Notes: generated by a model not told the origin, from the sequence alone. A stretch of 64,000 nt of DNA from Flavobacteriales bacterium (GCA_027491215.1 JAIXWP010000070.1:36713-100712); one strand, 5' to 3'. Shown: positions 44,836 through 53,351, counted from the stretch's first letter. Made by a program: numbers and translations.

Positions 44836-47800
44836 TTAACAGTTCGAACCGAAAGCTCCTAGAAGCTGAATCAAGTCAGCCACACCGATGATACCATCGT
44901 TGTTAAGGTCTTCTGGGCAAGTGTCATCAACAGCGTTGATGATACATGAACCGTCATCGATTAAAGCTGCTGGATCGAAGTTCTCTGCTTGAGAGTACGT
45001 ACATCCTTGGCAAGAATCGTATTCACAAAGTGTACAATCGCTGAATCCAGCGTTTGCATCATAGTTACAAGCTAATGGCTCCATACAACCTGGAGTACAG
45101 TTACCTGAACCAGTGCTGAATTGAACACCTGCAGCGCTTACGCCACCTGTGATAATACCATTGTTTGTTCCAGTAAGGATATAGCTAACCTCACCTGGGA
45201 ATGTTCCACCACCTACAGTAATTCTGTAGCAACCGTCTGGCAAGCAGAAAGTAGCCGTTGCAGTAGAACCACCAGCTGGTACTGTACCCGTGCCAACAAT
45301 AGCACCAGTTGACTCGTCAGTGATTACAGCAGTGTTACCGTTCCAACCATCTCCGAATGAATCGTTCATGATAAGAGTAATACAGTTATCATAGCAGCAT
45401 TCAACTGGGTTAGAAATAGTAGCGTTTGGATCGAAGTTACATGCAGTATTGTCTGTACAACCAGCACAAGAATCGAATTCGCAAGAACCGTCATCGTCTG
45501 TTGCTGCTGGATCGAAGTTACAAGCACCAGCGTCAGTACATCCGCAAACACCAGCACCTACAGTGAATCCAAGAGTTTCAGCTTCACCAGCGATGATCAC
45601 GTTTCCGTTTGCATCTTCCAATGACCAAGAAATTTCAGCATCCCAGTCTCCACCACCTACAGTGATATTGTAGCAACCATCTTCTAGACAGAATACATCA
45701 AATCCAGTTTCTGGACCCACGAAGTTGTTTGCATCAACAGAACACTGAGCATCATCGATAGAGCCAGTAGCAACGATGTTGCCTGCAAGGTCTTCGATAG
45801 CGTATGTAGCATCGTTCCATCCGTCACCGAATTCATCGTTCATATTCATAATAACAGCGATACCATTTGTACAAGTAACGCAAGAGAAGAATTCGCAAGA
45901 AGCATCATCCACGTTAGCTACATCATTGTAGTTACAAGCACATGGATCTGTACAACCTTGAACAACTGGAGAACACTGGAAGTCGATAGAGAAAGCTCCA
46001 TCAAATAGATCATCTTGGAAGTCACCATTTGTATCAGCTGCACCTGCAGTAATGTACACATAATAGTTAGTACCAACCGTAGAAATGAATTCTACTACTG
46101 CATCATCTCCAGAGAAGAATCCACAACCAGCATCTGTAGCATCGTCATCAGCAGATACAACGCAAGTATATGGTCCACCGCAAGCAGCAGCAGATAATAC
46201 CTCTATACGTGTATCGATAGCAGATCCGCAAGTGCTAATAGTGTGGAATTGGCCATCACCAACGAAAGTGTACCACACACCGTTATCACCGTTAGAAACA
46301 CCACAAGCTGTTGGAGCACCAGTAGCAGTTGAAAGTGCAGTAGTACCAGCGATAACCTCGTTGCAGTTCAATGTGAACGCACTAGCGCAAAGGTCGTTTG
46401 CTGGAGGTCCATCATAAGCACATGATCCATCTTCAACAGTTGCATCTGGGTTGTAGTTGCTCGCGAATGGGTCAGTACATCCAACGTAAATTAGATCTGC
46501 CGTGAAAGTATAGTCACCGCAATCTGCTGGAGCATTAGTATAAACTAAGAAATAGTATTGTGTATTTTGAGTAACAGCGATGTTTGCTTCGTACAAGCTA
46601 CCAGCGCATGTTCCAGTTACTGGACCACAAACAGCTACTACGTCTAGATCACCGCAGCTAGCTGTTGGTGAAGAGTAAACGATAAGACCTGCGTTAGTAC
46701 CAGAAACGTTTGTAAGGTTAAAGTCAAAGCTATCGAAATCAGCTGAGTTCATTGAGTACCAAACACCGTATCCGCTAGCGAAAGGATTCACTGCAGCGAT
46801 ATCATCAGGGTTAGTACAGCAAAGTGAACCACCTACTTGAGCTCCATCTGGAAGTGGCAGAGCTTGTGCGCATGCATCATTGAATGGCGCACCACCGCAA
46901 GCGATACATTCCATTGTAAGATCGAAATCAACACCTACACCAACACCGAACTCAGATACTAACACATAGTACTGAACAGCAGGCTGAGATGTAAATAGAA
47001 CTGAAGAAGCGAAACCAGCACAGTTTGGATCATCATCATTAGCTGCTACGCAAACAAGAGCGTTGCAAGTACCAGCGAATACTTGAAGTTTTGTATCAAC
47101 TGCAGAGGCACAAGTAGAAAGGCTGATTTGGTCGCCAGTTCCGATGAATGTATACCATACACCACCAGAAGTTTGAGCGATACCAAGACAGTTTGGAACA
47201 CCGTCAGTGTTAGAGAAAGTAGTAGTACCACTTACAGTTACACCACAACCGATTGCTACAGCCGCAGCGCAACCATCGTTTGCAGGAGGACATTCGCAAG
47301 AACCGTCATCTTCAGAAGCTTGTGGATTGTAGTTATTACATCCTGGGTCAGTACAACCTGGGATCGTACAACCTGTAGCACCTGCCCAAGCGAAAGCTTG
47401 ACCAGAACCGTCTGGGTCAGCACCACTAGCGATAATGGTTCCATCACCTGTAGTGATACTCCAATCGATTTCTAATGGGAAACTACCAGGAGTTACTGTT
47501 AAAGTGTAGCAACCAGCAGGTAAGCAAAGCGCATCAGAACCTTCAGAAAGTCCATCACCTACTTCAGCAGTGTTCAAACCTCCTTGTGCAACGATGTTAC
47601 CAGCGTCGTCAGTCAAGAAGTATAAAGCACCATTCCATCCGTCACCGAATGTATCGAACATATTAATAACTGCTACTTGCTCGCCTGGAGCACAGTAGAT
47701 ACAAGAAGCGTTGTCGATTGTAGCATTTGGATCGTAGTTCGTAGCCAATGGATCAAGACATCCTGCGATACAAACTTCACCACCAACACCGAATACTTCG

Positions 47801-48804
47801 TTGTTAGCAGGAGCACCACCATCAAGCACTGTACCTTCAGCAGTTACAACTTCCCAAGAAACTTCAGCTGGGAAGCCACCTGCAGTTACTGTGATAAAGT
47901 AACAACCTTGATCAGCACAGAATTCAATTGAATTGAAATCCAAACCAGCACCGATTGTTCCAGTAGCTACAGTATTTCCACTTGCATCTACAATGGTTGC
48001 AACAGCACCGTTCCATCCGTCACCGAATGAATCGAACATATTGAATGTAACAATATTTGAGAAGCAGCAAGAACCATCATCACAACCCGCAGTTGGATCG
48101 TAGTTGATAGCGCCTGAGTTTGTACAACCAGGGAACACACAAGAGCCGTCATTTGCGTTTGCGCTTGGGTTGAAATTACATGCAGTAGCATCAGTACAAC
48201 CTGTAAGAGGAGCTGAGAACGTAATGCTCCATCCGCCTGAAACGGAACCTGCATCACCTGCAACGTCATCTTGAATGAACAATGACCAGTTTCCGTTTGC
48301 AGCATCGCCGCCAAAAACAGAAGCAAAAGTCGCAACTCCCGCAGGAGCAGGATTATTGATTGGACCTACATAGCCTGTAAATACATCACCAGCACCGATG
48401 TTTGATGGCTTATATGTACCACCGAGTTGTGTAGCTGCCGCAGTCATGTTTGCAGCACCAAAATCACCAAAAACAAAAGTTTGATTTGTGAAAGCAGAAC
48501 CTGTTGGCAACCCAACATCTGACATAAGCACTAGGGTTTCACCATTTGGTGCTAATAACATCACATCAATGTCATCTTGCCAAGTGTGGCTCATCCCATT
48601 AAGTGTAACAGATACGATACTAATGGCAGCTGGGCCACCTGTTACATTGATTACTGAAGGGCTCGGCGTAGCGGCACCTACAGCATTGATCGTAATTGCT
48701 GCTGGATTACTATACGTCTGCGCAAACGCAGTGGAAGCGAAAAGCCCACAGCAGACAGTAAGAATCGAAGCAATCACCGAAAGCTTGGTAAACTTTTGGA
48801 TCAT
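44836..48804 (-). CDS. giant modular cysteine-rich protein with dockerin-like C-terminus
   Basis: This 1322-residue protein has a signal peptide (1-29, ending AFAQ). Modules in order: P-domain-like jellyroll (30-200), GCTD repeats (202-247, 348-370, 482-503, 775-796, 949-972, 1088-1136, 1238-1287), four FGDGWN modules (251-340, 378-475, 983-1085, 1141-1235), three PPC-like domains (507-632, 636-772, 801-945). The last 27 residues hold an EF-hand loop of dockerin type, DLNNDGIIGVAD, with Asp1299, Asn1301, Asp1303 and Asp1310 in the calcium positions and flanking Cys1296 and Cys1322. It lacks both the type A and the type B sorting domain. The function is probably structural or adhesive at the surface. 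Confidence 0.85.
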   Translation of the reverse strand: MIQKFTKLSVIASILTVCCGLFASTAFAQTYSNPAAITINAVGAATPSPSVINVTGGPAAISIVSVTLNGMSHTWQDDIDVMLLAPNGETLVLMSDVGLPTGSAFTNQTFVFGDFGAANMTAAATQLGGTYKPSNIGAGDVFTGYVGPINNPAPAGVATFASVFGGDAANGNWSLFIQDDVAGDAGSVSGGWSITFSAPLTGCTDATACNFNPSANANDGSCVFPGCTNSGAINYDPTAGCDDGSCCFSNIVTFNMFDSFGDGWNGAVATIVDASGNTVATGTIGAGLDFNSIEFCADQGCYFITVTAGGFPAEVSWEVVTAEGTVLDGGAPANNEVFGVGGEVCIAGCLDPLATNYDPNATIDNASCIYCAPGEQVAVINMFDTFGDGWNGALYFLTDDAGNIVAQGGLNTAEVGDGLSEGSDALCLPAGCYTLTVTPGSFPLEIDWSITTGDGTIIASGADPDGSGQAFAWAGATGCTIPGCTDPGCNNYNPQASEDDGSCECPPANDGCAAAVAIGCGVTVSGTTTFSNTDGVPNCLGIAQTSGGVWYTFIGTGDQISLSTCASAVDTKLQVFAGTCNALVCVAANDDDPNCAGFASSVLFTSQPAVQYYVLVSEFGVGVGVDFDLTMECIACGGAPFNDACAQALPLPDGAQVGGSLCCTNPDDIAAVNPFASGYGVWYSMNSADFDSFDFNLTNVSGTNAGLIVYSSPTASCGDLDVVAVCGPVTGTCAGSLYEANIAVTQNTQYYFLVYTNAPADCGDYTFTADLIYVGCTDPFASNYNPDATVEDGSCAYDGPPANDLCASAFTLNCNEVIAGTTALSTATGAPTACGVSNGDNGVWYTFVGDGQFHTISTCGSAIDTRIEVLSAAACGGPYTCVVSADDDATDAGCGFFSGDDAVVEFISTVGTNYYVYITAGAADTNGDFQDDLFDGAFSIDFQCSPVVQGCTDPCACNYNDVANVDDASCEFFSCVTCTNGIAVIMNMNDEFGDGWNDATYAIEDLAGNIVATGSIDDAQCSVDANNFVGPETGFDVFCLEDGCYNITVGGGDWDAEISWSLEDANGNVIIAGEAETLGFTVGAGVCGCTDAGACNFDPAATDDDGSCEFDSCAGCTDNTACNFDPNATISNPVECCYDNCITLIMNDSFGDGWNGNTAVITDESTGAIVGTGTVPAGGSTATATFCLPDGCYRITVGGGTFPGEVSYILTGTNNGIITGGVSAAGVQFSTGSGNCTPGCMEPLACNYDANAGFSDCTLCEYDSCQGCTYSQAENFDPAALIDDGSCIINAVDDTCPEDLNNDGIIGVADLIQLLGAFGSNC

Positions 48805-48956
48805 TTGTTTTGGTTTTGGTTAATAAACAGTATTTCAACGTGGTAGCACTATTAGAAAGTGCTTGCTTTCTAGAATTGCACGTCGCCGGTTAAGCATATC
48901 CTCTTCTTTAAAGCAGGCTAAAAATAAGACATACTTCTATTAATATATAAAATGTG
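48805..48956. other. leader region of the giant cysteine-rich gene
   Basis: About 150 bases with no gene. A small GCAC...GTGC hairpin lies near 48845-48865, and no clear TAnnTTTG element was found on the minus strand, so this gene's promoter remains unidentified. Confidence 0.3.
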
Positions 48957-48994
48957 GAAAAAAAAAGAGGAATCCCAACGGTAACCCTCTTATT
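48957..48994 (-). terminator. probable terminator of the exosortase cassette
   Basis: On the minus strand AAGAGG and CCTCTT arms (about 48966-48992) enclose a poorly paired loop and are followed by nine T. The stem is short, so confidence is moderate. Confidence 0.5.
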
Positions 48995-49030
48995 CACAGT
49001 CAATTTCTAATCAGCGATTTTGTGAGTTCT

Positions 49031-49519
49031 CTAACTTCTTCCCCACATTTCAGCATGCCAACTTTTTGCAAATGAAACGCGCCATCTCTCTTTAAACTCA
49101 GCGATATTTTTCACCAAGTTGTCATAAACCACAATATCATCTCCAATCAAGTTGGCCTTTCTCATTGCCCAAAATTGATGCAATGGGGTATCTTTTAATT
49201 CCCCATCGATTTCATACATCACTTGCATTCGATTGAAAAAATCCACATTGATCTCTTCTCCTATTTTTTGAAAAAAGTGTACAGATTTATCGATGCTACA
49301 GCCACTCGCAAGTGCTTTTTCCTCATCCACAGCCAAAACCACAAATCGGCTTGAGATGATTTCGAAGCCTGCGTAAAGTGAAGCACCGTGTGCATTCCAA
49401 CCTTCGATGAATTGACTCAGTGCATTTGATATAGCAACTATTTCCTGTTCTGATAAAAATCGATTTGCTTGATACACCCATACCCGAGAGTGCTCTGCCA
49501 AATGTTGAATAGATCTCAT
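49031..49519 (-). CDS. conserved Bacteroidota protein of the exosortase cassette (often mislabelled ABC transporter ATPase)
   Basis: This 162-residue soluble protein has the family pattern VWVYQANRFLSEQEI, WNAHGASLYAGFEI, SRFVVLAVDEEKALASGCSIDKSVHF, IVVYDNLVKN and SFAKSWHAEMW. Databases often call these proteins ABC transporter ATPase, but there is no Walker A, Walker B or signature motif, so that name is wrong for this sequence. The conserved Cys in SGCSID and the Trp/His residues might form a catalytic or metal site; the function is unknown. Its ATG (49519) overlaps the previous stop as ATGA, so it is translationally coupled to the exosortase genes. Confidence 0.75.
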   Translation of the reverse strand: MRSIQHLAEHSRVWVYQANRFLSEQEIVAISNALSQFIEGWNAHGASLYAGFEIISSRFVVLAVDEEKALASGCSIDKSVHFFQKIGEEINVDFFNRMQVMYEIDGELKDTPLHQFWAMRKANLIGDDIVVYDNLVKNIAEFKERWRVSFAKSWHAEMWGRS

Positions 49520-50046
49520 TTTTTCGATTGTTGAATATATAATTGCCATGCTGCCCAGTTCATCATTGCAGGAACTGGAGACTGCAGGGCACCCACCATT
49601 TTTCTACTTATATTATAAAACAAGTCCATGCTTCCGAATGCATAGCCCAATCCATAGATAAAAAAGGCCGACCCGAAAGATATGAAATAGGTTGAGAGAA
49701 GCCATTTGTTCATTCGCGCATCTTTGATCAACCAGCTTAGTGCTTTTCTATTCAGCAAAAAGAAAATGACCACGAACACTATAGTCAACAACCATTTAAG
49801 CGCCTTCAGTTGACCTAAACTCAGAAGCTGCAAAGCATTAATCGGAGTGTGACTGTGATAATAATCAAACGGATTATTTCTCTTTGAATCGGCCAATGCC
49901 GTAATTCTTTCGTCATACCCTTTATCGAAGAATCCCTCAATGAGGCTTCCCTGCTCAATGACATAGTTGACATTTACTTTTATCAGTTCTTGAAAAAACC
50001 CAAGAATGACAAAGGCTATTACCAGTACCAACCATTTAATTTTCAT
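49516..50046 (-). CDS. exosortase F-associated membrane protein
   Basis: The 176-residue protein has four predicted membrane segments (about 5-22, 90-112, 123-145 and a weaker one near the C-terminus) and a conserved NNPFDYYHSHTPI loop with two His. It matches the partner protein usually found immediately after XrtF in Bacteroidota. Its role may be to assist sorting or membrane insertion of the substrate. The start ATG 50046 overlaps the exosortase gene by 11 bases and the next gene by 4 bases; an upstream in-frame ATG at 50115 lies deep in the exosortase gene and gives a Ser/Gly-rich non-helical N-terminus. Confidence 0.78.
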   Translation of the reverse strand: MKIKWLVLVIAFVILGFFQELIKVNVNYVIEQGSLIEGFFDKGYDERITALADSKRNNPFDYYHSHTPINALQLLSLGQLKALKWLLTIVFVVIFFLLNRKALSWLIKDARMNKWLLSTYFISFGSAFFIYGLGYAFGSMDLFYNISRKMVGALQSPVPAMMNWAAWQLYIQQSKK

Positions 50047-50575
50047 TCGCAACCTTTGGTTTTGAAAACTTCGTGATCCAAATCCACCAGAGCCCGAAGA
50101 CGATCGCGTAAACAATCAACGTGAAGGTGTAATCATGATTAAAAGAAAACCAGTCTTGCTTGTGATACACTATCAAGGCTAAAGCTGAAACCCTCAAAAC
50201 ATTAATGAGGTGAATAAATACAAGACCTGCGGGCAAGAACCAGAGCTTGTGTTTGATAGGACCAGGATAGGAAATAATGAAAACTATAAACAACGCGAAA
50301 AGCACGATACCATCACATGGGGCGCCAATTGTAACTCCCTTTGAGCCGGCCACTCCAAAGTGAACACGGTACAAGCCATCAGCATAATCAGTAATTGGAT
50401 AACCAATTAATTTTAGAAAACCCTCACCGAGATTGACAAGACTATCAATCACCCATTCATCAATCAATGAGTGATCCTTTAGATAAAACTCATAAAAAAA
50501 GTACCAACTCAAATACAGAGTGGTACTTACTATTAGAAATCTTGAAAATGGATTCTTAAATAAAGAAGAAAGCAT
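50036..50575 (-). CDS. xrtF: exosortase family protein XrtF
   Basis: This 179-residue inner-membrane protease/transpeptidase has about six hydrophobic segments and the exosortase catalytic set: Cys87 in GAPCDGI, Arg128 in INVLRVSAL, and His147 in FNHDYTF. Exosortases cleave a C-terminal sorting signal after export and may join the protein to a new surface partner. XrtF is the form restricted to Bacteroidota; it lacks the extra C-terminal domains of the larger exosortases. Its ATG overlaps the substrate gene by one base (TAATG). The four genes 50796-49031 form one coupled operon. Confidence 0.9.
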   Translation of the reverse strand: MLSSLFKNPFSRFLIVSTTLYLSWYFFYEFYLKDHSLIDEWVIDSLVNLGEGFLKLIGYPITDYADGLYRVHFGVAGSKGVTIGAPCDGIVLFALFIVFIISYPGPIKHKLWFLPAGLVFIHLINVLRVSALALIVYHKQDWFSFNHDYTFTLIVYAIVFGLWWIWITKFSKPKVANEN

Positions 50576-50796
50576 TACGAGCGTTTGCGATTCATGTCAT
50601 ACGCCTTCTTTCCGCCCAGCGCAAGACCAGCAGCGATAAGCAGACTTACGCCACCGTCAATTGGACAAACTGCGCCAAATGGCTCGCCGCAAGGTGGCGG
50701 ACCGAAACCTCCGGGAGGATCTGGTGGTTGTGCTGAAAACAATAAAGGCATGGCTAACAACAAAGCCATAACAAACACGCTGCGGAGTAATCTCAT
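50575..50796 (-). CDS. 73-residue precursor with PID-type C-terminal sorting signal (probable XrtF substrate)
   Basis: The protein is made only of sorting parts. Residues 1-22 are a signal peptide (MRLLRSVFVMALLLAMPLLFSA). Residues 23-49 are the candidate mature peptide, rich in Pro and Gly with two Cys (Cys36, Cys44). The signature PIDGG (45-49) leads into a hydrophobic helix (50-62, VSLLIAAGLALGG) and a basic tail (KKAYDMNRKRS). This tripartite C-terminus is the PID-CTERM type of exosortase target. After removal of both ends about 25 residues would remain. Function unknown; it might be a surface peptide or an anchor for polysaccharide. Confidence 0.78.
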   Translation of the reverse strand: MRLLRSVFVMALLLAMPLLFSAQPPDPPGGFGPPPCGEPFGAVCPIDGGVSLLIAAGLALGGKKAYDMNRKRS

Positions 50797-50820
50797 CGCT
50801 TTTAAATTTAAACTTACCTA

Positions 50821-50828
50821 CAAAAGTA
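50821..50828 (-). promoter_or_regulatory. -7 promoter element of the exosortase operon (TACTTTTG)
   Basis: On the minus strand TACTTTTG lies 24 bases before the ATG at 50796, with TTTG about 16 bases upstream as a possible -33 element. The divergent exopolysaccharide promoter is 71 bases away. Confidence 0.48.
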
Positions 50829-50899
50829 TATCTTTTTAGGTTACCAAATGATTTTCGTAGACATTTCCTTATATACAGTGTAAAAAAGCAAGGCTACAC

Positions 50900-50907
50900 T
50901 ATATTTG
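50900..50907 (+). promoter_or_regulatory. -7 promoter element of the exopolysaccharide operon (TATATTTG)
   Basis: A perfect TAnnTTTG, 21 bases before the ATG at 50929. It overlaps an upstream in-frame TTG at 50905, which rules that start out. Confidence 0.48.
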
Positions 50908-50928
50908 CTTCGTTTACTAAATCTTGCT

Positions 50929-53349
50929 ATGTCCAAACAAAAAACGAGCTTCCTTGATGCCGACGATTTACGTCCCATAATTAAGTTCATTGGAAAAAAT
51001 TGGTATTTAATGGTCTCGTTTTGCTTGGTAGCATTCGTGATTGCCTATACCCTAAATTACCGTAAGCCTAACATTTACGGCGCTCGTACAGAGATTCTCT
51101 TAAAGTCCAATGAGTCTTACGACTACCAAACAAAAATCCTCAATAACGTTGGTTACTATTCTATCATCCAAGATTTGACTAACCAAAAAAGAATTTTGGT
51201 TTCACATGACATGATTGGAAAGGTCATCGACAAACTAGACTTTAATATTTCTTATTACCTCATAGGCCGACTGCGTGTAAATCAAGTAGATCGATTTGAG
51301 GCGATTGATATCGAATGCGATTGGAGAAGAATGGAACCAAGTCTTTACCGTGTTCCTTTTAACATCAAGGTGATTGACTTGAAAAAATACGAATTAAGCT
51401 TTGAGCACAGAGGAAAAAAGCAAACATATGTTTATGATTTCGACTCGTTATACTCGAACTTAAATTTCGCACTTCGTGTAAATATTTCTAAAAAGCTCGA
51501 TGAAACTTGGCTGAGAACTGTGCAAGATCAAAACTTCCAATTCAGAGTTGAGTCGCCAACGCTTCTTATTAATAAATACAAAGGAAGACTTGTTATTGAA
51601 AACACCGACTATAGCAGTATTCTAACATTATCGGTGCAAGATGAATTACCTTCTCGAGCTACTAGATTTCTTGATACGCTCGGAGCGGAATACATCAACT
51701 ATACTGTAGAGAGTCAATTCGCGATTAATAAAAATACCGAAAAATTCATCGACGCTCAGATTGATGAGGTGACGAAGATCATCGATTCTCTTGAATACAA
51801 GATTAATAACTTCAAGCAATCGAACGACATTCTTGACCTTGACAAAGAGCAAGCAGAGGCATTCAATCAATTAACCTTGGCAGATCAAGCTGAAACCACG
51901 CTAAAGCTTCGCCTAGAAGCTCTGAACAGCCTAGAAAAATATGTGTACGAAGAACGAAATACAAAAGCTATTCCTACACTAGCTTATCTTTCAGGTGAAG
52001 ACGACCTTTTGAGAAAAATGATTCTTGATTTGATTGATCTCAAAATCAAAAGATCAGAACTCTTACTCGATTATAAAGAAACAGATAGTCGTATCATGAA
52101 ACTCGACACGACCATTCAAACAACTGTAAACAATGTCTACCGCTACATCAATGACACACGTGTTTATGTTTCAAAAAATATACAAAAAGCAAAAGAGTCA
52201 GTTGCGGAATACGAAGCTGTTTTAAGAGACCTGCCTATTACAGAGCGTGAACTTTTCTCTTATCAGCGCAAGCTAACCGTTAACGAAAGCCTTTATAATT
52301 TCTTACTTGAGAAAAAAGCGAATACGGTAATTGCACGTGCAGGTCTCATTCCTCAAACATCAGTTATTGAAAAAGCTCGTTCAGTGGGTGTGGTTGGACC
52401 GGATAAAAAATCTGCTATTTATCTATCACTTGCAGTTGGGCTTTTATTAGCATTAATTACTGGATTCATTCGTTTGATATTCTTTGAAAGAATTGAGAAT
52501 ACAACAGAGTTAAAGTCATTAACAAAACTCCCTGTAATCGGAGGAATTCCAAACTATCAAGAGATCGACATCGAGCCACTTGCTCTTGTGAATAATCCTC
52601 GAGGCAACGTGTCAGAGGCATTTAGGTCTATTCGAACAAACCTGCAGTACATCCTTACTTCAGAAGGCACCAAAACGATCATGGTTTCGTCTCTTCACCC
52701 AAGTGAAGGTAAAACTTTTGTATCCGTCAACCTCGCGAGTGTGCTTGCAAAAGCTTCTAAGAAAGTGGTACTTCTCGACTTCGATATGCACAAGCCTAAA
52801 GTTCACAAAATTTTTGGCGTTGAAAACGTTAGTGGTATATCGTCTTACTTATCAGGCCGCACCGATTATGTGGATAGTTTGATTCCAACACAAATCGAAA
52901 ACCTCGATATTATTACAGCGGGCCCCGTGCCTCCTAACGCATCTGAGCTTGTGTTAAATGAACGCGTTCAAACACTGTTAGAGAGCCTAAAAAACACATA
53001 CGAATACATCATTGTCGATACACCGCCACTTTCACTCATCAGTGACTCATTGGTGCTTGTAAACAAAACGGACCTCGGGATATTCGTAATGAATACTGAG
53101 AAGGCAACCAAGCAAGGTGTGAACTTCTTGGATGAAATGTTGGTTCAAAATGGCATTTCCAATTGTTCATTGTTGTTGAACAACATCAAGCAAAAACGTT
53201 GGAAATACTATTACGGTAAATACGCATATAAGTACGGATATGGTTATGGTTACGGCTATGGCTATGGTTATGGCTACGGATATAACTACGGCGGATATGG
53301 CGACTTTGACAAAGGAGAAAAGAAAAAAGGAAAGCGTAAACCGAGATAA
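50929..53349 (+). CDS. Wzc-like exopolysaccharide tyrosine autokinase
   Basis: This 806-residue inner-membrane protein joins a Wzz chain-length domain (two membrane helices, about 28-46 and 495-517, with a long coiled-coil between) to a BY-kinase domain. Kinase motifs are Walker A HPSEGKT (Lys595), Walker A' VVLLDFDMHKPK, and Walker B YEYIIVDTPPL. The C-terminal tyrosine cluster is extreme: 16 tyrosines in about 35 residues, mostly alternating Gly-Tyr, followed by a basic tail (KGEKKKGKRKPR). Such proteins control polymer length and export, and cycle between phosphorylated and free forms. It is the first gene of the operon. Confidence 0.9.
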   Translation: MSKQKTSFLDADDLRPIIKFIGKNWYLMVSFCLVAFVIAYTLNYRKPNIYGARTEILLKSNESYDYQTKILNNVGYYSIIQDLTNQKRILVSHDMIGKVIDKLDFNISYYLIGRLRVNQVDRFEAIDIECDWRRMEPSLYRVPFNIKVIDLKKYELSFEHRGKKQTYVYDFDSLYSNLNFALRVNISKKLDETWLRTVQDQNFQFRVESPTLLINKYKGRLVIENTDYSSILTLSVQDELPSRATRFLDTLGAEYINYTVESQFAINKNTEKFIDAQIDEVTKIIDSLEYKINNFKQSNDILDLDKEQAEAFNQLTLADQAETTLKLRLEALNSLEKYVYEERNTKAIPTLAYLSGEDDLLRKMILDLIDLKIKRSELLLDYKETDSRIMKLDTTIQTTVNNVYRYINDTRVYVSKNIQKAKESVAEYEAVLRDLPITERELFSYQRKLTVNESLYNFLLEKKANTVIARAGLIPQTSVIEKARSVGVVGPDKKSAIYLSLAVGLLLALITGFIRLIFFERIENTTELKSLTKLPVIGGIPNYQEIDIEPLALVNNPRGNVSEAFRSIRTNLQYILTSEGTKTIMVSSLHPSEGKTFVSVNLASVLAKASKKVVLLDFDMHKPKVHKIFGVENVSGISSYLSGRTDYVDSLIPTQIENLDIITAGPVPPNASELVLNERVQTLLESLKNTYEYIIVDTPPLSLISDSLVLVNKTDLGIFVMNTEKATKQGVNFLDEMLVQNGISNCSLLLNNIKQKRWKYYYGKYAYKYGYGYGYGYGYGYGYGYNYGGYGDFDKGEKKKGKRKPR
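53233..53301 (+). repeat. imperfect 6-bp repeat encoding the Gly-Tyr tail
   Basis: Eleven GGN-TAY-type hexamer units (with one Asn interruption) encode a run of alternating Gly and Tyr. Synonymous changes between units show that the repeat is selected at protein level, yet the tract may still gain or lose units by slippage. Confidence 0.75.
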
Positions 53350-53351
53350 TC

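Noticed and set aside
45449-47931. Several plus-strand open frames of 60 to 130 codons within the cysteine-rich gene
   Set aside because: They lie antisense to a clear coding frame with signal peptide and repeated domains, and show unnatural Ser/Thr/Cys-rich composition with no start context.
44836-48804. Repeated DNA blocks in this region resemble a CRISPR or other tandem array
   Set aside because: The repeats are coding, in frame, unequal in length, and correspond to cysteine-rich protein modules.
49031-49549. Database-style name ABC transporter ATPase for the last exosortase cassette gene
   Set aside because: The sequence has no Walker A, Walker B or signature motif.
50046-50115. Longer N-terminus of the exosortase-associated protein from the ATG at 50115
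   Set aside because: These 23 residues are Ser/Gly/Arg-rich, overlap the exosortase gene by 80 bases and precede the first membrane helix; ATG 50046 fits operon overlap.
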